Shown: positions 63,914 to 64,000 of the stretch, piece by piece
Layout: every line of letters begins with the position of its first letter
How positions within the stretch are numbered: position 1 is the stretch's first letter
Origin: Fodinibius sp034521915
GTDB lineage: Bacteria > Bacteroidota > Rhodothermia > Balneolales > Balneolaceae
Assembly: GCF_034521915.1 (NCBI RefSeq)
Contig: NZ_JAXHLU010000013.1
Span: 138,153-202,152, forward strand
DNA length: 64,000 bases
Direction: 5' to 3'
Position numbers and translations under genes: made by a program
The notes under the pieces: model-generated
What the model was told of the DNA's origin: nothing
Database searches by the model: none
The model's input: only the letters and a program-made list of their open reading frames with translations

Positions 63914-64000
63914 TAGGAGGCCAGCGGCCTACGGCGGTGATTGGTAATTCGTGATTGGTCGTCCGGAACACGTGCCGCCGCCTTGGACTCCGAACAACGA
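63914..64000. repeat. Composite repeat, copy 14 (partial at window end)
   Basis: GGTAGGAGGCCAGCGGCCTA, CGGTGATTGGTAATTCGTG and TCGTCCGGAACACGTGCCG; continues past the edge. Confidence 0.8.

Noticed and set aside
52256..64000. Superintegron with attC sites between TA cassettes
   Set aside because: The intergenic repeats lack the conserved R'/R'' core (GTTRRRY with RYYYAAC) and no integrase was seen; hairpin structure fits REP/BIME better.
1..64000. tRNA or rRNA genes
   Set aside because: No cloverleaf-like or conserved rRNA stretches were noticed by eye; a tRNAscan run would be needed to exclude them fully.

Overview
The window looks like two unrelated pieces of bacterial DNA joined near position 47,600. 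Positions 1 to about 47,600 are moderately AT-rich and carry Bacteroidota/Balneolota-type genes: a SusC/SusD pair, a DUF4295 gene beside rpmB-rpmG, BNR-repeat and PhoD-like exported proteins, and starts without strong Shine-Dalgarno sequences. Positions from about 47,600 to 64,000 are GC-rich and proteobacterial in style: an IS21-family element, ten or more toxin-antitoxin (TA) loci, and a dense family of palindromic intergenic repeats. The join cuts adenylate kinase after about 43 codons and runs into the tail of a VapC toxin. This could be an assembly chimera or a real integration; the sequence alone cannot decide. Taxonomic placement is inferred from gene content only.

Left part. 1-8.6 kb: outer-membrane porin, then a three-subunit molybdopterin oxidoreductase in the order Fe-S subunit, NrfD membrane anchor, catalytic subunit (the order of ttrBCA). 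A CMD-family protein, a TauE/SafE exporter and moaA follow, suggesting respiration of a sulfur oxyanion (or arsenate) with cofactor supply and export of a product. 8.7-11.2 kb: a reverse-strand arsenic operon (arsR-arsM-arsC-arsR) with a perfect operator palindrome. 11.2-17.5 kb: a second metal-response cluster with a Cys-rich ArsR-family repressor, YnfA, two small proteins, an M28 peptidase, an AraC regulator with an N-terminal heavy-metal domain, and a P1B-type metal ATPase. 17.6-20.9 kb: small unknowns, a GalU-like enzyme and a decayed SulP permease. 21-30.2 kb: mnmG, rsmG with three parS-like sites, a WYL regulator, lactate dehydrogenase, gyrA and gyrB, probably an origin-proximal region. 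30.5-34.9 kb: rpmB, rpmG, DUF4295, yqeY, cvpA, tyrS, xth, marR. 35-47.6 kb: LolC/E-like permease, SusC/SusD, a BNR-repeat protein, MscS, PhoD-like phosphatase and the truncated adk.

Many genes in the left part, including gyrA, gyrB, rsmG and ldh, are split by single frameshifts. Because some are essential, sequencing indels are the likeliest cause. The SulP locus, with many lesions, looks like true decay.

Right part. An IS21-like element (47,849-51,242) with matching ends and a 5-bp target duplication sits in a remnant alpha/beta-hydrolase gene and carries two small ORFs besides istA and istB. From 51.5 to 62.9 kb there is an archipelago of TA loci: DUF433/DUF5615 (two), HigBA (two types), Phd/VapC (two), HicAB, three ribbon-helix-helix/VapC pairs and MntA/HepT. 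Several have their own upstream palindrome. Almost every locus is separated from the next by a composite repeat made of REP-like hairpins and GTGATTG heptamers. A broken and an intact Uma2-family gene in direct orientation bracket the array. This TA-plus-repeat array is the most unusual structure in the window.
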